Below are positions 8,433 to 16,967 of a DNA stretch of 64,000 bases, piece by piece. The first letter of the stretch is position 1; every line of letters starts with the position of its first letter. Made by a program: the position numbers and the translations under genes. Below the pieces are notes generated by a model. That model did not search any database. It saw nothing but the letters and a program-made list of their open reading frames with translations, and had not been told where the DNA came from. This DNA is from Pseudomonas sp. Choline-02u-1 (GTDB lineage Bacteria > Pseudomonadota > Gammaproteobacteria > Pseudomonadales > Pseudomonadaceae), in assembly GCF_002836515.1 (NCBI RefSeq), contig NZ_PJBC01000060.1, positions 124,001 through 188,000 on the forward strand, written 5' to 3'.

Positions 8433-11400
8433 ATGTTTCATCTGTTGCGCGGTGTTTTGCTAATCAGTGTGCTTTTCGTATTCAGTAGTGGTGTGTTATT
8501 GGCAGCAGAGCCGCGCACCTTGCAGGTGTTCGGTCGCTCGGACTGCAAGGAGCTGCAAGTCGATCTGGCCAATGAAGACTGGAGTTGGCTGCGGCAAAAG
8601 CGCAGCCTGATATTGGGTTCTGCGCTTCCGGATTTCCCGCCTTATGTCATGACCGCCAGCGGTACGCGCTATGAGGGGATTGCCGCCGATATCGCCTGCA
8701 TTATCGGTCAGGCACTGCATGTTGAGATTACCGTCAAGGCTTACCCTGACCGGCGTGACGCCATGGCCGCACTTGAGCGCGGTGACATTGACATGTTGGG
8801 CAGTTCCAACAGTTTCGAATTGATCGATGGCCTCGTCACGCTCAGTAAACCTTATGTCGAAGACGTGCCGGCGATGTTCATGCGCGGCGATGATCGACGA
8901 CCGATGCCGGCCAATCTGGCCGGTTTGCGTATTGCGGTTGCCGACGATTACCTGCCTTCCAGTCAATTACACGCGTTATACCCCAACGCCGAATTCGTGC
9001 TTTTTCCATCGAACGAGTTGGCACTGGCTGCGCTGGCTTTTGGCAAGGTCGACCTGTTTCTCGGCGATACGGTGTCGAGCAATTACCTGATCAACCTCAA
9101 CTACTTCAACTATGTGCGGCTGCACTCTTTCGTCATAACCCAAACCAGCGGTTTCAGCTTTGCCTTGCGCCGGGGCAACGACCAATTGCTGCGTCTGATC
9201 GATTCGACGCTCGAGTCGCTGGGTGATGCGAAGACTGCCGAAATTACCAAGCGCTGGTCGGGCGGCGGCGGGGCGCTGACGCCCAAACGCATTGACCTGA
9301 CACCCGGCGAAGCACGTTGGCTTGAGCTGCATCCGGTCGCGCGGTTCGTGATCAATGACGATCAGGCACCTTTTGCATTCTTTGATGGTGACGGCAACTT
9401 TGGCGGGATCGGCGCTGATCTGCTCGAGCTCATCCAGCGGCGTACCGGCTTGCAGATCAATGTCGAGCGCACCGACAGCTTTTCCAGTCTGAGCACGCGT
9501 CTGCTGGATGGCAGCGCGGATATTTCTCTGCTGACACCAACGGTCTCGCGGGAAGTCGGCATGCGTTTCACTCATCCGTTCCTTGCCAGCCCCTTTGTGA
9601 TCGTCACCACCAAGGACGCAGGCGCGCCTTCAAGCCTGCAGGAGCTGCGCGGCAAGCGCGTCGCAGTGCCCGAAAGTTCGGCTGAGCGTGAGCTGCTCAA
9701 GGACTACCCCGACATCGAGATCGTTGATAACGAAACAGTTCTGGGCGCCTTGGCTGACGTGAAGGACGGTCGAGCGGACGCGATGATTACCACGTTGCAC
9801 AGTGCGCGCTACTACATCGCCCACATCTACAGCGACAGCTTGCGTATCTCAAACATCGTCGGCATGAACAAAGGCTTCCTCGCTTTCGCCGCGCGGCGTG
9901 CCGATACCGAGCTGGTCAGCATTCTGAACAAGGCGTTGCTGAGCATTCCGCCGGATGAGCTGGACGTAATCCTCAACAGGTGGCGTCCCATTGCAGCGTT
10001 TTCGGGGTTGTCGTGGCGCGATTACAAGGCGCTGATCTACCAGATCAGCGCTGGCGCGTTCCTGATTATCCTGGGATCGCTGGCGTGGAATTTCTATATT
10101 CGCCGGCAGATCCGCGAACGCAGCCGGGCAGAGCGCTTGCTGGGCGATCAGTTGAAGTTCATGGGCGCGTTGATCAACGGCACGCCGCATCCCATCTACG
10201 TACGTGATCGTGAAGGTCGGCTTGTCACCTGCAATAATAATTATCTGCAAACATTTGGCCTGCTGGAAAAGGACGTGATCGGCAAGACCGTGCTCGAAAG
10301 CGGCAAGCGCAATCGTCAGGAGGCGTTGCAATTTCACGACGACTACTTGCGCGTCATCGAGCAGGACGAACCTTACGAGGTGGATCGCACGCTGCATGTC
10401 GGTGATACGCGGCTGATCATTTACCACTGGATCCAGCCGTATCACGACACGGCGGGTGAAGTCAGAGGCGTGATCTGCGGCTGGATCGATATCAGCGAAC
10501 GCCGTGAACTGATCGAGGAGTTGCGTTCGGCGAAAGAGTTGGCTGACGAGTCGAGCCGCGCCAAAACCACGTTCCTGGCGACCATGAGCCACGAAATCCG
10601 TACGCCGATGAGCGCCGTGATCGGCATGCTCGAACTTACCCTCAAGCGTGCCGAGCAAGGTCACTTCGATCGGCCGGCGATTGAAGTGGCATACGACTCG
10701 GCAAAAGGTCTGCTGGAACTGATCGGCGATATCCTCGATGTGGTACGCATCGAATCGGGCCATGTCAGCCTTTCGCCGAAACGTGCCAACCTGCGCGAAT
10801 TGGTCGAATCCGTGGCGCGGGTGTTCGACGGCTTGGCCAGGCAGAAGAGTCTGGTGCTGAAGCTCGACATCGACGCCACTGTCGGCTGTGACGTATTGGT
10901 TGATCCGATGCGCTTCCAGCAGGTGCTCTCGAACCTGGTGGGCAACGCGATCAAGTTTACCGACACCGGTCATGTCAGCGTCTCGATTCGCGGCCAACGT
11001 CTCGCTGACGAACGCTTACAGGTCGACCTCAAGGTCGAGGACACCGGCATTGGCATTTCCAGCGCCGATCTGCAGAATCTGTTCCAGCCGTTTTCCCAAG
11101 CCAATCATGGTCCCTCCAGCAGAGGCGGCACCGGTCTGGGATTGGCGATCTCCCGTTCATTGTGCGAATTGATGGGCGGGCGGCTGAACATTACCAGTAC
11201 GCTTGGCAAAGGCACCTGCCTGGAAGTGTCGCTGTTCTTCAATATTCTCAGCCCGCTTGGCGGCAAAGTGCTGCCTGTTTCGGTTGTTCAGGACAAACCG
11301 GTACCGACACTCAGGATTCTCGTAGTCGATGACCAGAGCGCCAACCGCCTGCTATTGACGCAGCAGCTGAGTTTCCTTGGCCAGGCGGTGCGTGATGCCG

Positions 11401-12065
11401 CCGACGGTGCCCAGGCATTGGCGCTGTGGCGCTCGGAGCCGTTCGACATTGTGATCACGGACTGCAACATGCCGGTCATGAACGGCTATGAGCTGGCCCG
11501 CACCATTCGCCAGGACGAACGCGAAAGTGGTGGATCGCCGTGCATCGTACTGGGCTTCACGGCCAACGCGCAGCCGGAAGAAAAAGTGAAATGCCGGGAG
11601 GCCGGGATGGATGATTGTCTGTTCAAACCGATCAGTCTCGGCACCTTGTCGATCATGCTTGCAGGCTGGGAAAAAAATGTTGAAACCCAGCCATTTGAAA
11701 GCCCGCCTGCGGCGACTATCAAGGAGCTGGGTTCGATTCGCGAGCGTCTTGACGAGCTCACCGGAGGCGATCTCGACATGATGAAAGAACTTCTGCGCGA
11801 GGCGCTGTCGAGTTGCGAAAAGGATCTGGAGGAGTTGCATTCGCTAATACCCGAAAGCGATCCCGGGCTGTTGGCTGACCTGGCGCACCGCATCAAGGGG
11901 GCGGCGCGCATTGTTGCCGAGCATCAGGTCATTGAGGCGTGTAACGAGCTTGAAGCCGAGTGTGAGGCGCCTGTTATCGATCCGCTGGACCTCAATCGCA
12001 GTGCATTGAAGCTGGAGCATGCACAGGCTGATCTGATCAAGAAAATCAAACGGATCGAGCTGTAA
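8433..12065 (+). CDS. BvgS/RocS-type unorthodox hybrid sensor histidine kinase
   Basis: 1210 residues. Signal sequence (1-25), two tandem solute-binding-type (SBP_bac_3, Venus-flytrap) periplasmic domains at about 50-275 and 290-520, one membrane helix at about 533-552 (AGAFLIILGSLAWNFYI), a PAS domain at about 570-690, HisKA with His720 (MSHEIRTPMS), HATPase (GNAIKFT, DTGIGIS, GGTGLGLAIS), receiver with Asp1010 (ITDCNMPVMNG) and an Hpt domain with His1152 (AHRIKGAARI). The full His-Asp-His relay is present; it probably phosphorylates the two upstream regulators. This layout is that of BvgS, EvgS and RocS1, which control adhesins or fimbriae. The signal sensed is unknown. Confidence 0.95.
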   Translation: MFHLLRGVLLISVLFVFSSGVLLAAEPRTLQVFGRSDCKELQVDLANEDWSWLRQKRSLILGSALPDFPPYVMTASGTRYEGIAADIACIIGQALHVEITVKAYPDRRDAMAALERGDIDMLGSSNSFELIDGLVTLSKPYVEDVPAMFMRGDDRRPMPANLAGLRIAVADDYLPSSQLHALYPNAEFVLFPSNELALAALAFGKVDLFLGDTVSSNYLINLNYFNYVRLHSFVITQTSGFSFALRRGNDQLLRLIDSTLESLGDAKTAEITKRWSGGGGALTPKRIDLTPGEARWLELHPVARFVINDDQAPFAFFDGDGNFGGIGADLLELIQRRTGLQINVERTDSFSSLSTRLLDGSADISLLTPTVSREVGMRFTHPFLASPFVIVTTKDAGAPSSLQELRGKRVAVPESSAERELLKDYPDIEIVDNETVLGALADVKDGRADAMITTLHSARYYIAHIYSDSLRISNIVGMNKGFLAFAARRADTELVSILNKALLSIPPDELDVILNRWRPIAAFSGLSWRDYKALIYQISAGAFLIILGSLAWNFYIRRQIRERSRAERLLGDQLKFMGALINGTPHPIYVRDREGRLVTCNNNYLQTFGLLEKDVIGKTVLESGKRNRQEALQFHDDYLRVIEQDEPYEVDRTLHVGDTRLIIYHWIQPYHDTAGEVRGVICGWIDISERRELIEELRSAKELADESSRAKTTFLATMSHEIRTPMSAVIGMLELTLKRAEQGHFDRPAIEVAYDSAKGLLELIGDILDVVRIESGHVSLSPKRANLRELVESVARVFDGLARQKSLVLKLDIDATVGCDVLVDPMRFQQVLSNLVGNAIKFTDTGHVSVSIRGQRLADERLQVDLKVEDTGIGISSADLQNLFQPFSQANHGPSSRGGTGLGLAISRSLCELMGGRLNITSTLGKGTCLEVSLFFNILSPLGGKVLPVSVVQDKPVPTLRILVVDDQSANRLLLTQQLSFLGQAVRDAADGAQALALWRSEPFDIVITDCNMPVMNGYELARTIRQDERESGGSPCIVLGFTANAQPEEKVKCREAGMDDCLFKPISLGTLSIMLAGWEKNVETQPFESPPAATIKELGSIRERLDELTGGDLDMMKELLREALSSCEKDLEELHSLIPESDPGLLADLAHRIKGAARIVAEHQVIEACNELEAECEAPVIDPLDLNRSALKLEHAQADLIKKIKRIEL

Positions 12066-12167
12066 ACGTATCGGCTCATGACCATCCGACTGGCCTTGCA
12101 TTGAAGCTGACGTTAAAGATCATTTTGCAGCGGGCGATACCTTGGTTAATAACCATGGAGTTTCGCG

Positions 12168-12545
12168 ATGATCATTCGACGTCCTTTATTGATTGCCTGC
12201 CTTTGCCTGCTCGGTTTTGACACCGTCAGCGCAGCCCAGTCTGCGCCGGTCAGCGGAGTGATTCGCTTCAGCGGTCGAATTGTCGAGGCAAGTTGCATTG
12301 CCAGTGGCGCCAGCCATTCTTCTGTCGAGTTGCTTGATTGCCCCCAGGCAAGCACCGGGCAGACTTTTACCGTGAACAACGTCAGTGCGGCAGGGCGAGG
12401 TAAGTCGCGCCAGCAGGTGTTTGTGAAGGTGATTGCCGATACTCATGAGCAGGACGATTATTACGACCAGCGCTTGCTGCTCACGGACAACAAGGGTCAC
12501 CAGATAACGAGCGGTAATTACGTAGTGACGATGACGCTGCCTTGA
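12168..12545 (+). CDS. small fimbrial-subunit-like secreted protein
   Basis: 125 residues with a signal peptide ending near VSA (about 22). The mature part begins like a type 1 pilin (GVIRFSGRIVEASC) with a second Cys (LLDCPQ) and ends in strand-like ITSGNYVVTMTLP. It is short for a full pilin and lacks a penultimate Tyr, so it may be a minor, tip or terminator subunit of the fimbria encoded at 1.9-6.0 kb. It starts 102 bp after the kinase stop, on the same strand, and could be read through from it. Confidence 0.75.
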   Translation: MIIRRPLLIACLCLLGFDTVSAAQSAPVSGVIRFSGRIVEASCIASGASHSSVELLDCPQASTGQTFTVNNVSAAGRGKSRQQVFVKVIADTHEQDDYYDQRLLLTDNKGHQITSGNYVVTMTLP

Positions 12546-12610
12546 TGGCTTGGAAAGAATGAGTCTGCGCCCCTTGTTTCAAGGTTACTGACAAAAAGGG
12601 GCGTTAATAA

Positions 12611-12622
12611 TGAGAATTGTCT
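12611..12622 (+). promoter_or_regulatory. distal palindromic site TGAGAATTGTCT
   Basis: Exact 12-base match to the sites at 6174-6185 (minus strand) and 15857-15868. It lies 165 bp (centre to centre) upstream of the proximal site at 12776. Function inferred from recurrence. Confidence 0.45.
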
Positions 12623-12775
12623 GGTTCGCACAGAACCGTCCCGCGCTTCTGGCTTGTCGCCACTCCCCTGCGTTGCAAAATCCCTCCTTCAACACTTTCT
12701 GAGCCAGACCATGCGCCGATCGCGTGGGCTGTCGTCAAGGTGTGGCTTTTTATCATCTATCCCTGCGTTCATTTT

Positions 12776-12789
12776 TGAGACAAGTCTCA
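12776..12789 (+). promoter_or_regulatory. candidate activator site TGAGACAAGTCTCA
   Basis: Inverted repeat TGAGAC-AA-GTCTCA. Its centre is 30.5 bp before the -10-like TATTTT (12813-12818), the same spacing as at the pilin promoter and at 15739. It would drive the receiver-like gene at 12854. Confidence 0.55.
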
Positions 12790-12853
12790 TATCAGGCAGG
12801 TTGGCCCTTGGTTATTTTCTTGAAAGGAAGAATGGAGCTGCCAAAGGTGTCCG

Positions 12854-13315
12854 ATGTTTCTTGAAAATAACCGCAGTCGATCCTTGCGGATCCTGATCGC
12901 CGATAGCGATGTGCGCAGAGGTCTGTCAATCGAACAGCAGTTCAACAAGCTGGGCTGTCTCAGCGTCTTGAACGTTCGCACTTATCGTGACCTGAAAATA
13001 CTGACGTATTACTGCCCTCAACGGTTGAGCCTGGTCGTCGTCAATGCTGAGTTGCTCAGCGAAATGGCGATGGATCCGCTCGACTTTTTCGGAGAAAACC
13101 CGCTGATTCGTCATCTGCTGATTTTCAATCCCAACGATGATCACCAGTGGTCGAAGACCTTCTTCAACCCGCATCCGCAACGCTGGATGCGCCTGGTCTC
13201 GAAAATCAATCTGCCGCGACTGGCAGATTTTCTGATGCTGGCCGACCCGGCGCTCAAGGAAATTGCGGAGCCGGCCTTGACCAACTCCACACTCTCTCCG
13301 TGCGCCAACCGCTAG
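12854..13315 (+). CDS. receiver-like protein lacking the phospho-acceptor Asp
   Basis: 153 residues. The first 125 or so look like a CheY-type receiver: beta-1 LRILIADSD with the acidic pocket, helix, and beta-3 LSLVVVNAELL. Where the phospho-acceptor Asp should stand there is Asn64. The C-terminal third (NPHPQRWMRLVSKINLPRLA) does not match an output domain I know. I read it as a pseudo-receiver that may act by protein-protein contact, independently of phosphorylation. It lies between the kinase cluster and a chemoreceptor and has its own motif-bearing promoter. The family assignment is tentative. Confidence 0.6.
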   Translation: MFLENNRSRSLRILIADSDVRRGLSIEQQFNKLGCLSVLNVRTYRDLKILTYYCPQRLSLVVVNAELLSEMAMDPLDFFGENPLIRHLLIFNPNDDHQWSKTFFNPHPQRWMRLVSKINLPRLADFLMLADPALKEIAEPALTNSTLSPCANR

Positions 13316-13429
13316 CTACCGCACCTTCCCGCGTTGATCCAGGTATGCGCCGAGGCGCTATACCGCAGCGCCGCTCCGCTGCCCACACGTTTACCCCATT
13401 GTCTTGAATACACTCTAAGGTAAGGCATC

Positions 13430-15058
13430 ATGCTGCTTCGTAAACTCAATCTCGCGCCGCGTTCGGCGCTGTGTTTCGGCTTGTTCTGTCTCATGATTAT
13501 CGCGATCGGATTGATCGCTCTGCAGCAAGTCGACTTGCTCAACAAGGCAGAAACGTACGTCGAGACGACGATCGTGCCGAGTATCAAGCTGCTCGGCCAA
13601 CTCGATCGAGAGTTCGTCGAAATCAAGGGCAACAACGCTCGCTTGCGCAATCCCATTGAAACGAGTGAGCGCAAAGCGCAGGCCCTGATTGACATCCAGC
13701 AGTCGCGTCAGATGATCAAAAATCATCAGCGTGCGCTCATTGACCTGCTGGCGACTGACGCCGGGCGCGAGGCGTTCGAGGAGTTTGCCAAAGCACAGAA
13801 GGTCAACGATCAGGCGCAGGACCAATACCTTGAAACAGTGGCGAACGGGCAGCTTGAAGCGGCCATTGCGCTGTCCAGGAATCAGATGCGTGCGGCGTCG
13901 GATGGCGTACAGGTCGCGCTCAAAAAGTTGATTGCTCTCAACGAGATAGAAGCTTATGAGGCGGGCAAGCAGGCCGACAATGTCTATGAGCACACGCTGT
14001 TGATCGTCAGTGTGTTCATTCTCATCGCGATCGGTGCTTCGTTGGCCCTGGCCGTGTTGTATACCCGCAGCCTGACGGTACCCATTGCAGGCTCGCTAAG
14101 GGTGGCCGAATGCATCGCCGCCAATGATCTGAGCGAAACCATTGCGCTGGATGGCTCCGATGAGGCGGCGCAAATGCTGTCGTCATTGGCGGCGATGCAA
14201 ACCAGTCTGCGAGATGCCTTGATCATGATCCGTGATTCGTCCACGCAGTTGGCCGAAACCTCGGAGGTCATGCACGGCGTCACTGAAGATATCTCGCGTA
14301 TCACTCAGCGTCAGAGCCATGAAATCGAAATGGCCGCCACCGCCGTCACTGAAATGAGTGCAGCGGTGGAGCAGGTTGCAGACAACGCCGCATCGACCTC
14401 GCAGCTGACGTCGGAATCAAGTGCGGCAGCCATTGCCGGTCGAAGTCAGGTCAGCGACACCGTCGCCGCAATCAACCTGATGGTGTCCAGCGTGCACAGC
14501 ACCTCGGCTGAGGTGCAGGCGCTATCGACTATGGCGAGCGATATCAGCAGCGTGCTGGACGTTATCCGAGAGGTTGCCGAACAAACCAATCTGCTTGCCT
14601 TGAACGCAGCGATCGAAGCGGCGCGGGCGGGGGAGGCGGGTCGCGGTTTTGCCGTGGTTGCCGATGAGGTGAGAGGGCTGGCGCAGCGTACTCAGAAGTC
14701 GACCGAGGACATCGAGTCCATGGTCAGCTCCATTCAGTCGGGCACCAGCCGCGCAGTTTCCTCCATGAGCCACACCCGCGCTCAGGCCGAGAGAACGCTC
14801 GAAATGGCCAATATCGCCGGCGAAGTGCTGACCGACATCACTGGCTCGCTGAATCTCATCAACGAGCGAAACCTGCTGATGGCAACCGCTGCAGAAGAGC
14901 AGGCTCAGGTTGCGCGTGAAGTGGATCGCAGCCTGATCAGCATTCGCGACCTTTCGTGTGAAACCGCAGAGGGATCGAAACAGACCGCAGTCGCATCGGC
15001 GGAGCTGTCGCAATTGGCAGCGTCGCTGAACAAATTGACCAAGGAATTCAAACTTTAA
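13430..15058 (+). CDS. methyl-accepting chemotaxis protein
   Basis: 542 residues. Membrane helix at about 14-34, a small four-helix-bundle ligand domain (about 35-187), a second helix at about 188-211 (LLIVSVFILIAIGASLALAVLY), HAMP (213-265), then the long signalling hairpin with the tip NLLALNAAIEAARAGEAGRG and VVADEVRGLAQRT. No C-terminal pentapeptide for CheR/CheB docking is seen. It would feed a CheA-type kinase; none is encoded in this window. It starts 114 bp after the pseudo-receiver gene, on the same strand, and its place inside the fimbria island suggests a surface-sensing role, which is inference. Confidence 0.93.
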   Translation: MLLRKLNLAPRSALCFGLFCLMIIAIGLIALQQVDLLNKAETYVETTIVPSIKLLGQLDREFVEIKGNNARLRNPIETSERKAQALIDIQQSRQMIKNHQRALIDLLATDAGREAFEEFAKAQKVNDQAQDQYLETVANGQLEAAIALSRNQMRAASDGVQVALKKLIALNEIEAYEAGKQADNVYEHTLLIVSVFILIAIGASLALAVLYTRSLTVPIAGSLRVAECIAANDLSETIALDGSDEAAQMLSSLAAMQTSLRDALIMIRDSSTQLAETSEVMHGVTEDISRITQRQSHEIEMAATAVTEMSAAVEQVADNAASTSQLTSESSAAAIAGRSQVSDTVAAINLMVSSVHSTSAEVQALSTMASDISSVLDVIREVAEQTNLLALNAAIEAARAGEAGRGFAVVADEVRGLAQRTQKSTEDIESMVSSIQSGTSRAVSSMSHTRAQAERTLEMANIAGEVLTDITGSLNLINERNLLMATAAEEQAQVAREVDRSLISIRDLSCETAEGSKQTAVASAELSQLAASLNKLTKEFKL

Positions 15059-15070
15059 TCAATAAACGTA

Positions 15071-15095
15071 AAGCCCTGGCTACCAGGGCTTCTTG
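15071..15095. terminator. bidirectional terminator between convergent genes
   Basis: AAGCCCTGG / CCAGGGCTT, 9-bp perfect stem with a 3-nt loop, between the chemoreceptor stop (15058) and the stop of the coiled-coil protein (15097). Confidence 0.75.
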
Positions 15096-15096
15096 A

Positions 15097-15681
15097 TCAG
15101 CGCTCGATCGGCGCAGCAAAGTCTTGCGCATGGGGTGCAGAGTCAGTTTGTGCTGGCGATGCGGTTTGTGCTGTCAACTGCTCAATGCAGCTGGCGAGTT
15201 GTTTTTCATAGCTTTCAAGTACCGCTTCGGCTTCAGCTTCGCGCTCATCACGCAGGCGGAAGAAATCGTCGCGATTGAGTTGGTCCGCAACAAGTCGGAT
15301 GTTTTGCTCGATGATCGCGCACAGTGAATCTTCATCCTCTAACGCCGCGCTGGTCAGGGCTGCCTGTCGATTGTTTTCGAGTTCGGTTTTTGCGTGCTCA
15401 GCGGCCTTCGCCTCTTCCTTTGCGCTAAGCAGGTCGGCTTCCAAAACCTGTTTCTGTTCCGCCAGGCGCTTCAGTTCTGCGCTCATCGACTGGATTGCAT
15501 CGGCGCGCTGGGTGAGTTGGACCTCCTGTTGTTGCACCACAGCCTTCAGTGGAAACAGTTCATTGAGTTGGTAGCCGGCGACCACAGTCATGGCGATCAG
15601 TGCCAGCGCAAGAATGGTCAGGCAGTAGATGGCGGCGTTGCTCTGGGGTTTTGAGCTATTGAGGGTATCGAGGGCTCTCAC
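15097..15681 (-). CDS. small inner-membrane protein with coiled coil, function unknown
   Basis: 194 residues with a GTG start at 15681, nine bases after a strong AGGAGG. One membrane helix at about 17-38 (IYCLTILALALIAMTVVAGY), then a charged heptad region (about 46-110), and a second acidic helical part with a Cys pair (SLCAIIE, LASCIEQ). I do not recognise a family. Its promoter has the same palindromic site and spacing as the pilin promoter (15739-15752, with TACACT at 15710-15715), so it is probably co-regulated with the fimbria. A role in assembly or signalling at the membrane is a guess. Confidence 0.7.
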   Translation of the reverse strand: MRALDTLNSSKPQSNAAIYCLTILALALIAMTVVAGYQLNELFPLKAVVQQQEVQLTQRADAIQSMSAELKRLAEQKQVLEADLLSAKEEAKAAEHAKTELENNRQAALTSAALEDEDSLCAIIEQNIRLVADQLNRDDFFRLRDEREAEAEAVLESYEKQLASCIEQLTAQTASPAQTDSAPHAQDFAAPIER

Positions 15682-15738
15682 GGAATCGTTCCTCCTATCA
15701 AGAGTAGACAGTGTAATAACCTCGATTCGCTGGGCCTT

Positions 15739-15752
15739 TAAGACGAGTCTTA
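15739..15752 (-). promoter_or_regulatory. candidate activator site TAAGACGAGTCTTA
   Basis: Inverted repeat TTAAGAC-GA-GTCTTAA (15738-15753). On the minus strand its centre lies 30.5 bp upstream of a -10-like TACACT (15710-15715), matching the pilin promoter exactly. It is the most RcsB-box-like of the set (TAAGA-N4-TCTTA). Confidence 0.55.
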
Positions 15753-15856
15753 ATTTGTGCTCTGTTTGCGTATGTCGATAACGGCTAACATTTTTAAAGA
15801 GTTCGCAGAAGGTTTGTTGTTTAAAAACCGACTATCTAAAGTTTCTCGTGGGGCCA

Positions 15857-15868
15857 TGAGAATTGTCT
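15857..15868 (+). promoter_or_regulatory. palindromic site TGAGAATTGTCT upstream of the adhesin
   Basis: Exact 12-base copy of the sites at 6174 and 12611, here 142 bp before the adhesin start and in the same orientation relative to the gene as the site before the pilin. Confidence 0.5.
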
Positions 15869-16010
15869 TGTTTACGAATAAATAAACTTTTTGCTCAAGC
15901 TCCTTTTTTTCATTATCGTCTGCTGCCGCTTTGGTGGCGTTACTGCTGATAGTTCACGCAATCGTCCGCCATTCAATTGCTTGCAACACGGCGAGTTCAG
16001 AGAGATTGCT

Positions 16011-16967
16011 ATGAAGTTTTCCCATGTTTTAATTGTCGGTTTTTTGTATTTACTGCCATTTAACGCAATGGCTGCAATTTGCGAATTTTATCCGGATCAT
16101 TCCAAGGGCAGTGTCAGGGTGGTTCTTCCAGCCACGATCTCGGTGCCTCGTGACACGCCCAACGGCACGGTTATCTATGAAAGCCCGATCTTGACCCTGG
16201 GCGCCATACCCAGCTCATTCAGGTGCTCTGCGGTACACAACGAAGGTGTACGCAATACTGTCGGCGTTACTCAACCGGGCGCGGAGATTTTTCCTATCGG
16301 AAATACCGGAATCGGCTGGCAATGGGTCCGACCGCCATCTGGGAAAGCGTGGAAAGGCTTTCCAGGAACTACCGACACTGCTGGCGGTTGGGGTTGGAAT
16401 GGTTCTGAGCACATCTTGCGTTTTGTAAAGACGGGCACTATTTCCGGCAGTGCGACGATACCCTCAGGCCAACTTGGGACCTTCGTCGCTGCAGAAATCG
16501 AGCCTCTGGCAATGAATACAAATGGCACGCGGATCGTCTCGCAGTCTTGTGAAACACCTGATGTGAAAGTGGATATGGGCAGCTACACCATGAGCGATTT
16601 TTTGCAGAACGGTGACTATGCCAAGGAGAAATACTTCTTTCTTGATATGAAAAACTGTCCTCCCGGAATCAATAACTTCAGGTACTCCTTTTCGCCCACT
16701 GCGGGCAGCCCTGCATGGAGCGCTGATACCGGCGTGGTACACCTCAACAGTAACTCCACTGCCAAAGGGCTGGCATTGCAAATGCGCTTCAGTGACAGGA
16801 CGATACTCAAGCTGAACCAGAATTACATAATGAAAGCGCCAACATCGAGCGGCGGTAATGCATCCGTTTCCTTGCAAGCCCGCTTCGTGCGCATCGAGCC
16901 TTCCAATGCGCAAATGCGAGCGGGCGATGCCAATGCCGAAATTGCCTTTGTCGTCGAGTATCTATGA
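16011..16967 (+). CDS. fimbrial adhesin / tip subunit
   Basis: 318 residues from the ATG at 16011, with AGAGAG before it; the signal peptide MKFSHVLIVGFLYLLPF... ends near AMA. It has two parts: an N-terminal domain (about 22-180, with Cys in AICEFY and RCSAVH) and a C-terminal pilin domain starting near VSQSCETPDVKV and ending NAEIAFVVEYL, with the penultimate Tyr used in donor-strand exchange. This two-domain layout is that of tip adhesins. It is separated from the pilin operon by 10 kb but shares its upstream motif. Its last 6 bp overlap the convergent receiver gene. Confidence 0.88.
   Translation: MKFSHVLIVGFLYLLPFNAMAAICEFYPDHSKGSVRVVLPATISVPRDTPNGTVIYESPILTLGAIPSSFRCSAVHNEGVRNTVGVTQPGAEIFPIGNTGIGWQWVRPPSGKAWKGFPGTTDTAGGWGWNGSEHILRFVKTGTISGSATIPSGQLGTFVAAEIEPLAMNTNGTRIVSQSCETPDVKVDMGSYTMSDFLQNGDYAKEKYFFLDMKNCPPGINNFRYSFSPTAGSPAWSADTGVVHLNSNSTAKGLALQMRFSDRTILKLNQNYIMKAPTSSGGNASVSLQARFVRIEPSNAQMRAGDANAEIAFVVEYL

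Larger units (their letters stand above)
12546..12853. other. 308-bp intergenic region with two palindromic sites
   Basis: No gene is seen. CGCCCCTT and AAGGGGCG (roughly 12568-12603) could form a long-loop hairpin after the small pilin gene, though without a clean T-tract. Two members of the island motif family follow, at 12611 and 12776. The second is correctly spaced from a -10-like TATTTT at 12813-12818 for the gene at 12854. Confidence 0.5.
15682..16010. other. 329-bp AT-rich divergent promoter region before the adhesin gene
   Basis: No gene is seen. It separates the minus-strand coiled-coil gene from the plus-strand adhesin gene and holds two motif sites (15739 and 15857). An open frame runs in from 15891 on the plus strand, but the first ATG with a signal peptide behind it is at 16011. 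Confidence 0.55.
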
